Shown: piece after piece, positions 9,054-17,564 of the stretch
Numbering within the stretch: the stretch's first letter is position 1
Layout of the letters: every line of letters begins with the position of its first letter
Assembly (NCBI GenBank): GCA_014654705.1
Contig: JACVZY010000018.1
Span: 18,967-82,966, forward strand
Source of the DNA: Ignavibacteria bacterium
Lineage (GTDB): Bacteria > Bacteroidota > Ignavibacteria > Kapaibacteriales > UBA4661
Direction: 5' to 3'
DNA length: 64,000 bases
Translations under genes and position numbers: made by a program
The notes under the pieces: generated by a model
Told to the model about the DNA's origin: nothing
The model's database searches: none
What the model saw: the letters and a program-made list of their open reading frames with translations, nothing else

Positions 9054-10262
9054 ATGCTTGAAAAATTACAGCGCAGTTTCACGACTGAAAATTACACCGA
9101 AGAACGCTACGCAGCACTGCTGAAAGATATAGACCAAACACTCAACACGACGGTCGAGTTCCGCATTTGCGAAATGCCACTTTTTCTTTCAAGCGGTTTT
9201 GCAAAAAAACTTGAAGATGCTGCGGTTTCGATTTTACTGGAATGCGTCACGCCGGACTACCTCGCCTACGCAAAGCCTTCGCTGGAAGAGCGCTATACCG
9301 TTCCCAAGCAACACCCACACCCGCTTTTTGGCATTGTGGACTTCGCTGTGACGAAAGATGCAAGCGGCGAATACGAGCCAAAACTCATTGAATTACAAGG
9401 TTTTCCTTCGCTTTACGGCTTTCAGCACATTTACTCCGTCAAGGCAATGGAGCATTTTCAACTCGACCCACGCCTCTACTACACCCTCAGCGGCAAAACC
9501 CCCGACGAATATCTTACCACACTCCGCAAAAATCTTCTGGGCGGTCATAATGTTGAAAATGTTGTTTTAATGGAGCTTACGCCCGACAAACAAAAGACCC
9601 TTCCCGATTTTCGTGCGACCGAGCTACTCACAGGCGTTCGCGCTGTCGATATTTGTTCCCTCAAAAAAGACGGTAATAAACTACTCTACGAGCGCGATGG
9701 CAAGTGGACACCGATTCATCGCATCTTCAACCGTGCTATTATTGACGAACTCGACGATGCAAAAGCTGTCATTCCTTTTAACTGGACAGACGATCTTGAT
9801 GTAGAATGGGCAGGGCATCCGAACTGGTACTTCCTCATTAGCAAATACTCTATGCCATATTTGAAACACAAAAGCGTTCCGAAAACACACTTTTTACATA
9901 CTCTTTCCGAAATCCCGCACGACATTGAAAACTATGTTCTGAAACCACTCTTTGCCTTCGCGGGCAAAGGTGTAAACGTGAACCCCACACGAACTGATGT
10001 GGAAAATGTTCCCGCCGTCGAACGCGACAAATGGATTCTTCAAGAGCGCGTTCACTATGCTGAATCGGTCTATACGCCAGAGGGCATGAATAAAGCGGAA
10101 GTGCGTATTCTCTGCATCTGGGAGCCGGACGCGGAGAAACCTGTTCCGTATATGTCGCTTTTACGCTCCGGTCGTGGTGCAATGCTGGGTGCGCGGTACA
10201 ATCGCAGCCCGTGGACAGGAGCGTCCAGCTGCTTCTTTGGTGATGAAACAATTTTCGGGTAA
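9054..10262 (+). CDS. ATP-grasp-like protein of unknown substrate
   Basis: The protein has 402 residues from ATG 9054, which has GGAG about ten bases upstream. I do not recognise a named family. The C-terminal half has hallmarks of an ATP-grasp fold: YVLKPLFAFAGKGV resembles the Lys-containing glycine-rich ATP loop, WILQERV resembles the conserved strand that follows it, and KAEVRILCIW resembles the metal-binding core strand. No signal peptide or membrane segment is visible. The region around residues 100-150 (IVDFAV, PKLIELQGFPSLYGF) is likely to bind substrate. Neighbours are a cell-wall peptidase upstream and an MFS transporter 64 bp downstream, so a small-molecule ligase linked to envelope or transport is possible. 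That role is inference. Confidence 0.65.
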   Translation: MLEKLQRSFTTENYTEERYAALLKDIDQTLNTTVEFRICEMPLFLSSGFAKKLEDAAVSILLECVTPDYLAYAKPSLEERYTVPKQHPHPLFGIVDFAVTKDASGEYEPKLIELQGFPSLYGFQHIYSVKAMEHFQLDPRLYYTLSGKTPDEYLTTLRKNLLGGHNVENVVLMELTPDKQKTLPDFRATELLTGVRAVDICSLKKDGNKLLYERDGKWTPIHRIFNRAIIDELDDAKAVIPFNWTDDLDVEWAGHPNWYFLISKYSMPYLKHKSVPKTHFLHTLSEIPHDIENYVLKPLFAFAGKGVNVNPTRTDVENVPAVERDKWILQERVHYAESVYTPEGMNKAEVRILCIWEPDAEKPVPYMSLLRSGRGAMLGARYNRSPWTGASSCFFGDETIFG

Positions 10263-10326
10263 AACTTCAGGGCAAAGTTCTTGTCTTTTCACCACTTTGC
10301 TGCCTCTCTACTACAATCATTCCTTT

Positions 10327-11643
10327 ATGCCTACACCAAATTTCCCGCCTTCGCGTACAGGCTGGTATGCCGTCGCTATTTTGCTTCTGGCATACACCTC
10401 GTCTATGATTGACCGCGTTATTCTTGGCTATCTTGTCGGTCCGATTAAGCAAACCTTCGGCGTCACCGATTCACACTTGAGTCTGCTGATGGGCATCGCC
10501 TTCACACTTTTCTATACGCTTTTGGGAATACCCGCCGGACGGCTTGCGGATAACGCCACACGGCGGAACGTCATTGCAGGCGGTATTGCACTATGGTCGC
10601 TCGCAACGGCATATTGTGGCATGGCAAAATCATATATTCAGCTCTTCATAGGACGTGTAGCTGTAGGCGTTGGCGAAGCAACGCTTAGCCCAAGCGCATA
10701 CTCACTCATTGCCGACCTTTTCCCGCCGGAAAAGCGTACCACCGCAATGAGTGTTTATTCAATGGGCATTTCCATCGGGAATGGTACAGCGGTCATACTC
10801 GCGGGCACAATTGCGGGATTTGCTGCTACTGCCGGAATGATGACGCTTCCCATCGTGGGCGAAATTCATGCATGGCAATACATTTTCTTTCTCGTCGGCT
10901 TGCCCGGACTTGTTATCAGTTTGCTCTTTTTCACCGTCAAAGAACCCGCCCGCATTGGCGCAGACAATATGCGCAGTGTCCGTGTCCGCGAGGTGCTGGG
11001 CTATCTGAAACAACACAAAAAAGCGGCACTCTGCCACACGATTGGCTTCGGGATGTTTTCCATATTCAATCAAGGTGTAGGCTTTTGGTTTCCTGAATTT
11101 TTCCTGCGTACTTACGGCTGGAAGCGCCCCGAAATAGGACTTTGGCAAGGTTCGACAAGTATTATTTTCGGTACGCTTGGTCTATGGGCTGGTAGCCGTC
11201 TTGCTGCATATTTCTTGAAGCGTGGACACGCCGACGCAAATATGCGCGTCATGCTCACGGCGGCGGCGTGCTTGCTCCCCGTGGCAGTAATTATGCCTCA
11301 TATGCCCACTGGCACAATGGCGGCGATGTGTTTTGTGTGGACGGGATTTTTTGGGTTTATGCCCTACGGAGCGGCTCCGGCAGCGATTCAACAACTTATG
11401 CCGAATAAAATGCGCGGGCAAGCCGGTGCCATGTTCTTGTTTGCAATTAACGTGATGGGAGGCGGTACGGGACCGTTTATTGTGTCATCCTTCACTGACT
11501 TTGTTTTTCACAATGACGCAGCACTGCGGTATTCGATGAGCATTGTTGCTGCACTGAGCCTCACAGGAGCAGTGGTGCTGTATAGAATCGGGTTAAAACA
11601 TTTTCGAGCAAGTCTTGCGGGAGTAGGCACGACCACAGAATAA
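10327..11643 (+). CDS. MFS transporter, Spinster-like
   Basis: A 438-residue membrane protein of the major facilitator superfamily. ATG 10327 is chosen because the upstream part of the frame overlaps the preceding gene and is not membrane-like. About twelve hydrophobic segments can be followed. Between the second and third is the MFS motif region GIPAGRLADNATRRN. The signature GRVAVGVGEATLSPSAY resembles the Spinster-type subgroup, whose members move lipids or organic anions. No substrate can be deduced. The gene ends 22 bp from the convergent serine hydrolase gene. Confidence 0.85.
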   Translation: MPTPNFPPSRTGWYAVAILLLAYTSSMIDRVILGYLVGPIKQTFGVTDSHLSLLMGIAFTLFYTLLGIPAGRLADNATRRNVIAGGIALWSLATAYCGMAKSYIQLFIGRVAVGVGEATLSPSAYSLIADLFPPEKRTTAMSVYSMGISIGNGTAVILAGTIAGFAATAGMMTLPIVGEIHAWQYIFFLVGLPGLVISLLFFTVKEPARIGADNMRSVRVREVLGYLKQHKKAALCHTIGFGMFSIFNQGVGFWFPEFFLRTYGWKRPEIGLWQGSTSIIFGTLGLWAGSRLAAYFLKRGHADANMRVMLTAAACLLPVAVIMPHMPTGTMAAMCFVWTGFFGFMPYGAAPAAIQQLMPNKMRGQAGAMFLFAINVMGGGTGPFIVSSFTDFVFHNDAALRYSMSIVAALSLTGAVVLYRIGLKHFRASLAGVGTTTE

Positions 11644-11665
11644 CAAAATAATAGTTTACCAAGCC

Positions 11666-12913
11666 TCAACGCTTGCGAACGCTAGAAGTCGTTGTTGTGG
11701 CTGTGGTGGCACTAAGACTGAGATGAGCCATTGCCGAAGCGGGTAGGGGTAGAATCTCGCGTAAAAGTTTGCGCAAGGCGCGGTAGGTAGGAGCCATTTT
11801 CCGAAGCGGTGTGTGCGTTGCCAGCACCCCGATAACACCACGCTGCACGTCTATCCACGGACTGAATCCCAAACGTCCCTGAGAGCTAAGTTCACAGAGA
11901 GCACCTGGTGCAAGCAGTATTGGTGAGGGTTCTACCGCAATACGCCAGACACCCACCCCATAGTCTGCTTTTGGGCTTGTGTGGTGCATACTTACATCCG
12001 CAGGGTCGTAGGCTGCTTGCTGAAATTGCTTCATCACAGGCACGCATCCCGCTTGATTACTCAGCATTTCGCTGATTGCGGTTTCAGAAAGAACTCTCCG
12101 CCCATTCCACACTCCTTTATTCACGAGCATTTGCAAGAACCGTGCGTAGTCTCGTGCAGACGACTGTGCGCCACCAGCCACGAGGGGATTTTCAGTCACG
12201 CCCAACCCATAAAAATTGGTGTGTGTCATTCCAAGCGGCTTTGCAAGACGCTCTTGGAATAATTGCGCCCACGGCTTGCCACCCGCAATCTCGACAATAC
12301 GCCCGCCTACTTGCATAGAAGCACCGCCATATGCAAAGGCAGTACCAGGCTTGTATTTCAGTCGTTCTTGGCAAATAGCATACGCAGCATTTTTCATAGT
12401 GAGATTCATGTCCCGCATAACGGGTATTTCCCCGGCAAAGCCCGATGTATGCGAGAAAAGCTGTCGGACTGTTATGGTGGCTTTTGTGCCTGAGAGGTAT
12501 TGCAAATACTTCCCAATGGAATCGGAGAGCGACAATTTATGTTCATCCACCAAGGTTAGCAGCAACGCCCCAGAAAGCCATTTGGAAGCGGAGGCAATTG
12601 GCATCACCGAATCCGCAGTTAGCCCACCAAAACCTTTCTCATAAATAATCCTGCCATCGTGGATAAGCACAAGCGCACATCCGCCGTCGAAGTGGGAAAG
12701 TGAATCGCGCAGGAGCTTATCCACACGCGAAAAATCGTAGAAATGGGCATCAGGAGTTTGGGAGAGCACATAAGGCACTGACACAAAATACACAGACAAG
12801 AGTGTCTGTGCTACGAAGAAAAAAAATGTGCGAAGCCGGCTACACCTGCTTTGCAAGCCATTTTTTTGCAGAAAGCTGCCAATATGCGAGAGCTGCGCCA
12901 AGAATATATCCAA
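11666..12913 (-). CDS. Serine hydrolase, class C beta-lactamase/esterase fold; N-terminus contains a repeat arm
   Basis: The active-site motif S-x-x-K is present (SASK, Ser108/Lys111 counting from 12913), with a Tyr-containing second motif in TAFAYGGASMQ. Family members include D-Ala-D-Ala carboxypeptidases and esterases. The start is doubtful: the frame has no ATG, TTG 12913 lies inside the upstream MATE gene (74-bp overlap), and GTG codons near 12778 are alternatives. Residues ~33-42 (FVAQTLLSVY) are encoded by a solitary arm of a dispersed repeat (12791-12814) and supply the hydrophobic core of what would be the signal peptide. The gene probably forms an operon with the MATE transporter. 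The fold is secure but the substrate is unknown. Confidence 0.8.
   Translation of the reverse strand: MDIFLAQLSHIGSFLQKNGLQSRCSRLRTFFFFVAQTLLSVYFVSVPYVLSQTPDAHFYDFSRVDKLLRDSLSHFDGGCALVLIHDGRIIYEKGFGGLTADSVMPIASASKWLSGALLLTLVDEHKLSLSDSIGKYLQYLSGTKATITVRQLFSHTSGFAGEIPVMRDMNLTMKNAAYAICQERLKYKPGTAFAYGGASMQVGGRIVEIAGGKPWAQLFQERLAKPLGMTHTNFYGLGVTENPLVAGGAQSSARDYARFLQMLVNKGVWNGRRVLSETAISEMLSNQAGCVPVMKQFQQAAYDPADVSMHHTSPKADYGVGVWRIAVEPSPILLAPGALCELSSQGRLGFSPWIDVQRGVIGVLATHTPLRKMAPTYRALRKLLREILPLPASAMAHLSLSATTATTTTSSVRKR
12791..12814. repeat. Solitary arm of dispersed repeat family A, inside coding sequence
   Basis: The 24 bases match, with few differences, the outer arm of the paired elements at 30841-30916 and 38573-38648 (CACAGACAAGA-GTGTCTGTG core). 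The second arm is absent. It falls at the junction of the MATE and serine hydrolase genes. Confidence 0.8.
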
Positions 12914-14222
12914 TTAAAATACCGTACCAAATTCCGTGAACTCCAAACGTCATCCAGCGTGATAGAATCAGCATTGTCGGTGCTTGCACTGCGAAAAGTA
13001 CAACAACCATGAGCACCATACTTCGCTTCGCATCGCCGGCGCCCGATATGACACGTAATGCTAAAATAAGAACGACAAACCACGGGTACGACAGCGCAGA
13101 AACACGCATATACGCCACTGCTCCATGCAAAACGTTTTCATCACGGGTGAAGAGTTGTGCAAAATACTCACCACCGAGAAAAACTGCAAGCCCTAAAATC
13201 ACCACAACAATAATCATTTGCACAGTAGCAGCACGGAAAAATTTGAAGACACGCTCCACATTTCGCGCTCCCAAGCATTGCCCCGTAAAGGTTTCCATTG
13301 CCACACCCATAGCAAAAATGGGCATAAAAACGAAAAAATCTAATCGTAATCCAAGCGTGTAAGCCGCGGCAGCAGTTGTTCCGAAACCGTTATGCAGCGT
13401 CATCGAAAGCGCCCGCGAAGCCCCAACGGCGAGATATTGCAGCGACGAGGGTATGCCGATGGAGAGAATTGCTCGTGTTGTCTGCGGTCGCGGCAAAGGC
13501 AGTTTCCATCTGACGCGAAAGCGTGTCGCACCACGAACAAGCATGTACATTCCCAAATACGCCGCACCCACATTGGCAAGAGTCGTCGCCAAGCCCGCAC
13601 CAAACATTCCCAGTGCCGGAATCACTTGTACGCTTGCTATGCGCACACCGAAAATGAGTACGGGAGCGAACACAAGATTGAATACGGTAAAAGCAACAAG
13701 CGTTCGCATAGCAAAGCCGGAATTACCCGTTGCCCGCGCTGTGACATTCATTTGATAAATGAGATTACTAAAAGGCAATCCCGCCAACAATACGGGCAAA
13801 TACTCATGGACATACACGAGAGTTTGCCCCCGCACACCGACAAGCGGCAGCAGAAAAGGCAACGCACACTGCACCGTCAGCACGAGCACACCCGACATAA
13901 ACAACACACCCGCCAAGCCCTCGACAGCAACTGCCTCAGCCTCTTTTTCATTTCCTTCGCCCATTCGCCGCGCAATAATGATGCCCGTACCAATGGTAAA
14001 GCCACTTCCTGCCGTAAAAATGAAATAATTTAATTGCTCCGAAATGCCGATAGCGGCTATTGCCGATGCTCCAAGATGGCTAATAAAATAGGTGTCTATC
14101 CACGAATAGACAATCGTCAGCAAAAAACTGAAGACGAGGGGAGTTGTGAATGACCACAACGTCGGCGTGATTGCTCCATGCAGAATGTCATTGCGGGTTG
14201 TTGATTGTGCTTTGCCCGACAT
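12840..14222 (-). CDS. MATE-family multidrug/cation antiporter
   Basis: 460 residues with twelve hydrophobic segments in two six-helix halves, the usual size for NorM/DinF-type exporters. The N-terminal region (PLVFSFLLTIVYSWIDTYFI) and the two-fold internal pattern fit the MATE (MatE) domain. The family exports cationic or organic compounds from the cytoplasm using a Na+ or H+ gradient. The substrate cannot be read. The stop codon precedes the repeat arm shared with the next gene, with which it probably forms an operon. It is divergent from nrnA across 131 bp. Confidence 0.9.
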   Translation of the reverse strand: MSGKAQSTTRNDILHGAITPTLWSFTTPLVFSFLLTIVYSWIDTYFISHLGASAIAAIGISEQLNYFIFTAGSGFTIGTGIIIARRMGEGNEKEAEAVAVEGLAGVLFMSGVLVLTVQCALPFLLPLVGVRGQTLVYVHEYLPVLLAGLPFSNLIYQMNVTARATGNSGFAMRTLVAFTVFNLVFAPVLIFGVRIASVQVIPALGMFGAGLATTLANVGAAYLGMYMLVRGATRFRVRWKLPLPRPQTTRAILSIGIPSSLQYLAVGASRALSMTLHNGFGTTAAAAYTLGLRLDFFVFMPIFAMGVAMETFTGQCLGARNVERVFKFFRAATVQMIIVVVILGLAVFLGGEYFAQLFTRDENVLHGAVAYMRVSALSYPWFVVLILALRVISGAGDAKRSMVLMVVVLFAVQAPTMLILSRWMTFGVHGIWYGILIGYILGAALAYWQLSAKKWLAKQV

Positions 14223-14353
14223 AGATTGATTCCATTATCCAAAAAATACTTCTGCACGAAGATAGCAAAAACTAGATATTTCCTATTTGCCTCGCATCAA
14301 TTCGCAGTGTATTTTTGGATAACTGTCTCGGTATTTTTCCATTTACAAACTTC

Positions 14354-15394
14354 ATGCAAACATTAACGTTTACTCCTCTCGCCTCTATTCCCGCCTTCGA
14401 TGCGGGCTTGGCAGAGTGCCTCAACATCATCACACGCCACCAATCCTTTTGCATCGTCACGCACGTCAATTCCGACGGCGACTCGCTTGGTTCGCAGCTC
14501 GGACTCACGCACCTTTTGAGGCAACTTGGCAAAACGGTGCATTTGGTCAATCCCAGTCACGTACCAGAGAACTTGCGTTTTATCCCCGGCAGCGAGGAAA
14601 TTCGCGTCTTTGAAGCGGAGCGTGACGCAGCGCTGCTTGCAAGTGTGGATGTGCTTTTTGTGCTGGACGGCAACAGCCCCTCCAGAATGCGCGGCATGGA
14701 AGAAGCAATCATAAGCTCTCCGGCAGTAAAAGCGGTCATAGACCACCACCAAGAACCCGCTCAATTTGCCGACACCTACGCAATAGATACCAACGCCTGT
14801 TCGACCGCCGAACTTATCTACCGTTTGCTGGTGCTGTTTGAAAAACGCGACGGCAAGACGTACTGCACAAAACCACTAGCCGAAGCACTCTACACGGGCA
14901 TTATGACGGACACCGGTAATTTCCGTTTTCCACGCACCACGCCCGATGTCCACCGCATTATTGCGCGGCTTATTGAAGTTGGCGTTGATCCGTATTATAT
15001 TTTTGACAGCGTTTTCAATCAAAACCCGATGAACCGCGCACGGCTACTGGGCAAGACGCTCGCTACGATGCAAACCTATCACGATGGGAAGTTGTGTATG
15101 ATGCTCGTGAGCCACGCAATGATGCTGGAAACAGGCACCAACGTTGACCACATCGAAGGCTTTGTGGAGCAAACGCTTGGCTTGCAAGGCGTACAAATGG
15201 GCGCAATCGTTGTGGAACTAACGAATGAAATCAAGATGTCCTTGCGTTCCAAAGGCGTAATTCCTGTGAACAAAATCGCCCAGCATTTTGGCGGCGGCGG
15301 GCATATTAACGCTGCCGGATGCCGCACCACCTCTATGAGTTTTACAGAAGCGCAGGAAACGATTGTACGCCTCGCAAGGGAGTATGTAGCATAA
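14354..15394 (+). CDS. nrnA: DHH-family phosphoesterase, NrnA type (nanoRNase / pAp phosphatase)
   Basis: 346 residues from ATG 14354. The DHH domain has the metal-binding motif THVNSDGDSLGS near residue 40 and VIDHHQEP near residue 130. A C-terminal DHHA1 domain has the glycine-rich GGGGHINAAG motif. NrnA-type enzymes degrade very short RNAs from their ends and dephosphorylate pAp, a by-product of sulfate activation and of phosphopantetheine transfer. Length and motif order are normal. The gene is divergent from the MATE gene and ends 130 bp before the secreted heptad-repeat protein, which has its own promoter. Confidence 0.88.
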   Translation: MQTLTFTPLASIPAFDAGLAECLNIITRHQSFCIVTHVNSDGDSLGSQLGLTHLLRQLGKTVHLVNPSHVPENLRFIPGSEEIRVFEAERDAALLASVDVLFVLDGNSPSRMRGMEEAIISSPAVKAVIDHHQEPAQFADTYAIDTNACSTAELIYRLLVLFEKRDGKTYCTKPLAEALYTGIMTDTGNFRFPRTTPDVHRIIARLIEVGVDPYYIFDSVFNQNPMNRARLLGKTLATMQTYHDGKLCMMLVSHAMMLETGTNVDHIEGFVEQTLGLQGVQMGAIVVELTNEIKMSLRSKGVIPVNKIAQHFGGGGHINAAGCRTTSMSFTEAQETIVRLAREYVA

Positions 15395-15406
15395 ATTTTT
15401 GCACCA

Positions 15407-15443
15407 TTAACATTTCCTTAACATCCTTTAACGTCTGCTTAAC
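15407..15443 (+). promoter_or_regulatory. Four TTAAC direct repeats at 10-11 bp spacing (Pho-box-like array)
   Basis: TTAAC occurs at 15407, 15418, 15428 and 15439, that is every 11, 10 and 11 bp, on one face of the helix. The pattern (Py)TTAAC plus a short spacer is like known PhoB/PhoP binding sites in other phyla (direct repeats of 11-bp period). The last copy sits 22 bp before a -7 motif and occupies the place of the missing -33 TTG, as expected for an activator-dependent promoter. Confidence 0.6.
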
Positions 15444-15465
15444 AGCCAAAAAGCTAGTGCCTCCG

Positions 15466-15473
15466 TATATTTG
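15466..15473 (+). promoter_or_regulatory. Bacteroidota-type -7 element (TATATTTG)
   Basis: The motif matches TAnnTTTG exactly and lies 51 bp before ATG 15525. No TTG is found about 20 bp upstream. Instead the TTAAC array is there. Confidence 0.55.
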
Positions 15474-15524
15474 CGGGTAGAGAATCAACATACCATTTCT
15501 TTCCACAATTTTCGGAGCTACATC

Positions 15525-16313
15525 ATGTACCCCAAGACACAATTTTCGTTTTCTCGCCTGAAAAGTACAGCGTTATGCGCCATGGCGGGAATATTTTTCA
15601 CCACAGCCATTGTCTTTGCACAATCAGCACCCCCACCTCCTTCGGCACCGGACGCGCCCAAAGCACCAAAAAAACGCGGTAATGTAACCATCATCAAAAA
15701 CGGTGAGGTTGTGTATTCTAGTTCCGAGGGCAAGCCAGGCGATTGGAAGCGTCTTGAATCTATGTTCGAAGACGGCGAAGGCGACAGTATTCGTACTCGT
15801 GTACAGTCAATTGTACGAGAAGTAGGCAAACGCGTTCGTGTTAGCTCGACTAACAACACAATGACGATTATGATTGACAAAGACGGTGATGGTGACAACG
15901 ACCGCAATGTAACGATGCAATTTTCTGGCGATGATATGGAGCGCTGGGGACGCGAATTTAGCCGCTCATTTGGTAGAGGTATCAATCAATTCCACTTCGA
16001 CACGCGCCCCTTCCAAGACATGGCACGGCACTTCCGTTTCTCTATGCCGCATCCGCCCAAAATGCCTCACGCACCAAACGTCTGGCGCTTTGATGACGAT
16101 GATTTCGAGTCCAAAAAAGCAGAAGATTTAGCCGAGCAAGCTAATGACCTTTCCCGCGAAGCAGAAGCCGTCCGCAAAGAAGCAGAAGCAATGCGCCTCG
16201 AAGCAGAAGCAATGAAAAAACGCGCTGAAGCACTTCGTCTGGAAGCCGACGCTCGCAAAAACAAAAAATCTGACAGCAAAGACGACAAATCCAGCAGCAC
16301 TAAGAAAAAGTAA
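15525..16313 (+). CDS. Secreted hypothetical protein with C-terminal AEA heptad repeats
   Basis: 262 residues from ATG 15525, with GGAG about eight bases upstream. Residues 1-33 form a signal peptide ending near FAQSAPP, followed by a Pro-rich linker. The middle part has a beta-like segment (VTIIKNGEVVY) and acidic stretches (DKDGDGDND, a possible calcium-binding loop). The C-terminal ~60 residues contain five tandem seven-residue units of the EAEAxRK/EAEAMRL type, predicted to form a long charged helix or coiled coil, and end in a Lys/Ser-rich tail. No family recognised. The upstream TTAAC array suggests control by phosphate starvation. A terminator follows at 16345. Confidence 0.75.
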   Translation: MYPKTQFSFSRLKSTALCAMAGIFFTTAIVFAQSAPPPPSAPDAPKAPKKRGNVTIIKNGEVVYSSSEGKPGDWKRLESMFEDGEGDSIRTRVQSIVREVGKRVRVSSTNNTMTIMIDKDGDGDNDRNVTMQFSGDDMERWGREFSRSFGRGINQFHFDTRPFQDMARHFRFSMPHPPKMPHAPNVWRFDDDDFESKKAEDLAEQANDLSREAEAVRKEAEAMRLEAEAMKKRAEALRLEADARKNKKSDSKDDKSSSTKKK

Positions 16314-16344
16314 GATCTCTCATCGTTGCTTATACGCTTTTGTT

Positions 16345-16395
16345 CTCGCGGCACTGTTCGGCACATTATCGCCGGAGAGTGCCGCGAGTGTTTTT
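16345..16395 (+). terminator. Terminator after the secreted heptad-repeat protein
   Basis: An 11-bp perfect stem CTCGCGGCACT (16345-16355) and AGTGCCGCGAG (16378-16388) has a 22-base loop and is followed by TGTTTTT. Confidence 0.7.
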
Positions 16396-16488
16396 AGCAA
16401 AATAGGACAAAGGAAAAATTTGTGCAGAAAGCGTAAGTTCGGCATATTCGCGCTGCAAACGCCGTCAATTTTTATCATTCTCACCGCT

Positions 16489-17328
16489 ATGAACCCCATT
16501 CTCGCCGGAGCAATAGACATCGGTAATACGCGAATCAAGATTCTTGCCGACGGACAGTTTTTCGCCGCCGACCTGAATACTAACTGGCAAGAGCCAATGC
16601 ACAAGTATTTATGGAATTTTTCCGGCAAACAGGTTTTGTTTGGTGTTTCGTCGGTTAATCCCGATGTGTATGCCCAACTTGAAAGCGAACTCAAAAAGCG
16701 CAGCAACGTCCGTTGGAATCCGCTTGCCGATATTGTTCGCGCTCAAACGCTCATTGACGTTTCGGGGATACAGGGTATCGGTAGTGACCGCGTACTGAGC
16801 CTGATTGGGGCATTACATCATAATCTTCAGCACAATCCCACGCTTGTCGCGCCGCTCATCACAGTTGACTGCGGGACGGCAGTAACTATCAACGCTGCCA
16901 ACACACGGCGTAAATGCTTGGGCGGGGCAATACTTCCGGGCGTAGGAACGCAATTACGCGCCCTGCATCATTTCACGCAACTCTTGCCCGAAGTCGAACC
17001 CGGATTTGAAGATGCTACTTCCGGCACAAATACGGCGCAAGCAATGCGTATCGGCGTTGTACGTGGTATTGGCGGGGCAATTAAAGAAATAGTCGAAAGC
17101 ATTGTCGGAAAGGAATTTCAGGGCGAAAGCCCGCTCGTCTTCATCACAGGAGGCGATGCCGCTATGGTGCAAAGAGCACTTGGCGACTGGCGCTTACAAC
17201 CACAACACGAGCAGCATTTGGTGCTCTACGGCGCAAGCGCCCTTATGTCGCAATGGATGCAAGAATACACCGCCGGAAAGCAGTCTGCAAACGAGTTGAC
17301 AAGCGGTTTTGCGCAAATAGTAGCATGA
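16489..17328 (+). CDS. coaX: Type III pantothenate kinase
   Basis: 279 residues from ATG 16489. It catalyses the first step of coenzyme A synthesis, ATP-dependent phosphorylation of pantothenate in the cytoplasm. The ASKHA-fold motifs are in order: DIGNTRIK (phosphate 1, near residue 10), GSDR in the middle, VDCGTA (phosphate 2), GGAILPGV, and FITGGD near the end. Length is normal, and this type is common in Bacteroidota. The longer reading from 16420 starts inside the preceding terminator region and is rejected. The next promoter (17406) begins a separate transcript. Confidence 0.92.
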   Translation: MNPILAGAIDIGNTRIKILADGQFFAADLNTNWQEPMHKYLWNFSGKQVLFGVSSVNPDVYAQLESELKKRSNVRWNPLADIVRAQTLIDVSGIQGIGSDRVLSLIGALHHNLQHNPTLVAPLITVDCGTAVTINAANTRRKCLGGAILPGVGTQLRALHHFTQLLPEVEPGFEDATSGTNTAQAMRIGVVRGIGGAIKEIVESIVGKEFQGESPLVFITGGDAAMVQRALGDWRLQPQHEQHLVLYGASALMSQWMQEYTAGKQSANELTSGFAQIVA

Positions 17329-17405
17329 ACTCAGAGGAGCATAAAAGCTCATTCCATAGCAACGATGCTACCACAACCGCTTCATGGCACGGTTGACAGA
17401 GCAAA

Positions 17406-17436
17406 TTGCGAAAGATAAAAAAAAATGATACATTTG
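17406..17436 (+). promoter_or_regulatory. Bacteroidota-type promoter upstream of the small ORFs and carB
   Basis: TTG at 17406-17408, 20 bp, then TACATTTG at 17429-17436: a full match to TTG-N19-21-TAnnTTTG. Transcription would start near 17443, giving a ~400-nt stretch before carB. Confidence 0.7.
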
Positions 17437-17472
17437 TACTTGTGAATAACGACACTCTTCATACCGAAACCA

Positions 17473-17562
17473 ATGTGCGAATATCGCACAAGCGCCGATT
17501 ATCGCGGCTTGGATTATCAAGGTTTGCAATACAACCTTCGTGTGATAGATTTCTTTCGCTGA
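17473..17562 (+). CDS. Possible 29-residue leader peptide upstream of carB
   Basis: ATG 17473 to TGA 17562 encodes a Tyr-rich peptide (starting MCEYRTSADYRG). It lies just downstream of the promoter and ends two bases before ATG 17565. No Shine-Dalgarno site is obvious. It may be a leader peptide, a decayed gene start or chance. Confidence 0.25.
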   Translation: MCEYRTSADYRGLDYQGLQYNLRVIDFFR

Positions 17563-17564
17563 AT

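Noticed and set aside
13392..14033. 213-residue plus-strand ORF opposite the MATE gene
   Set aside because: It is the antisense shadow of a clear membrane transporter, with Arg/His/Lys-rich composition and no family.
17406..17564. Upstream extension of the small ORF before carB from TTG 17406
   Set aside because: The TTG is the -33 element of a good promoter, so the transcript would not contain the start.
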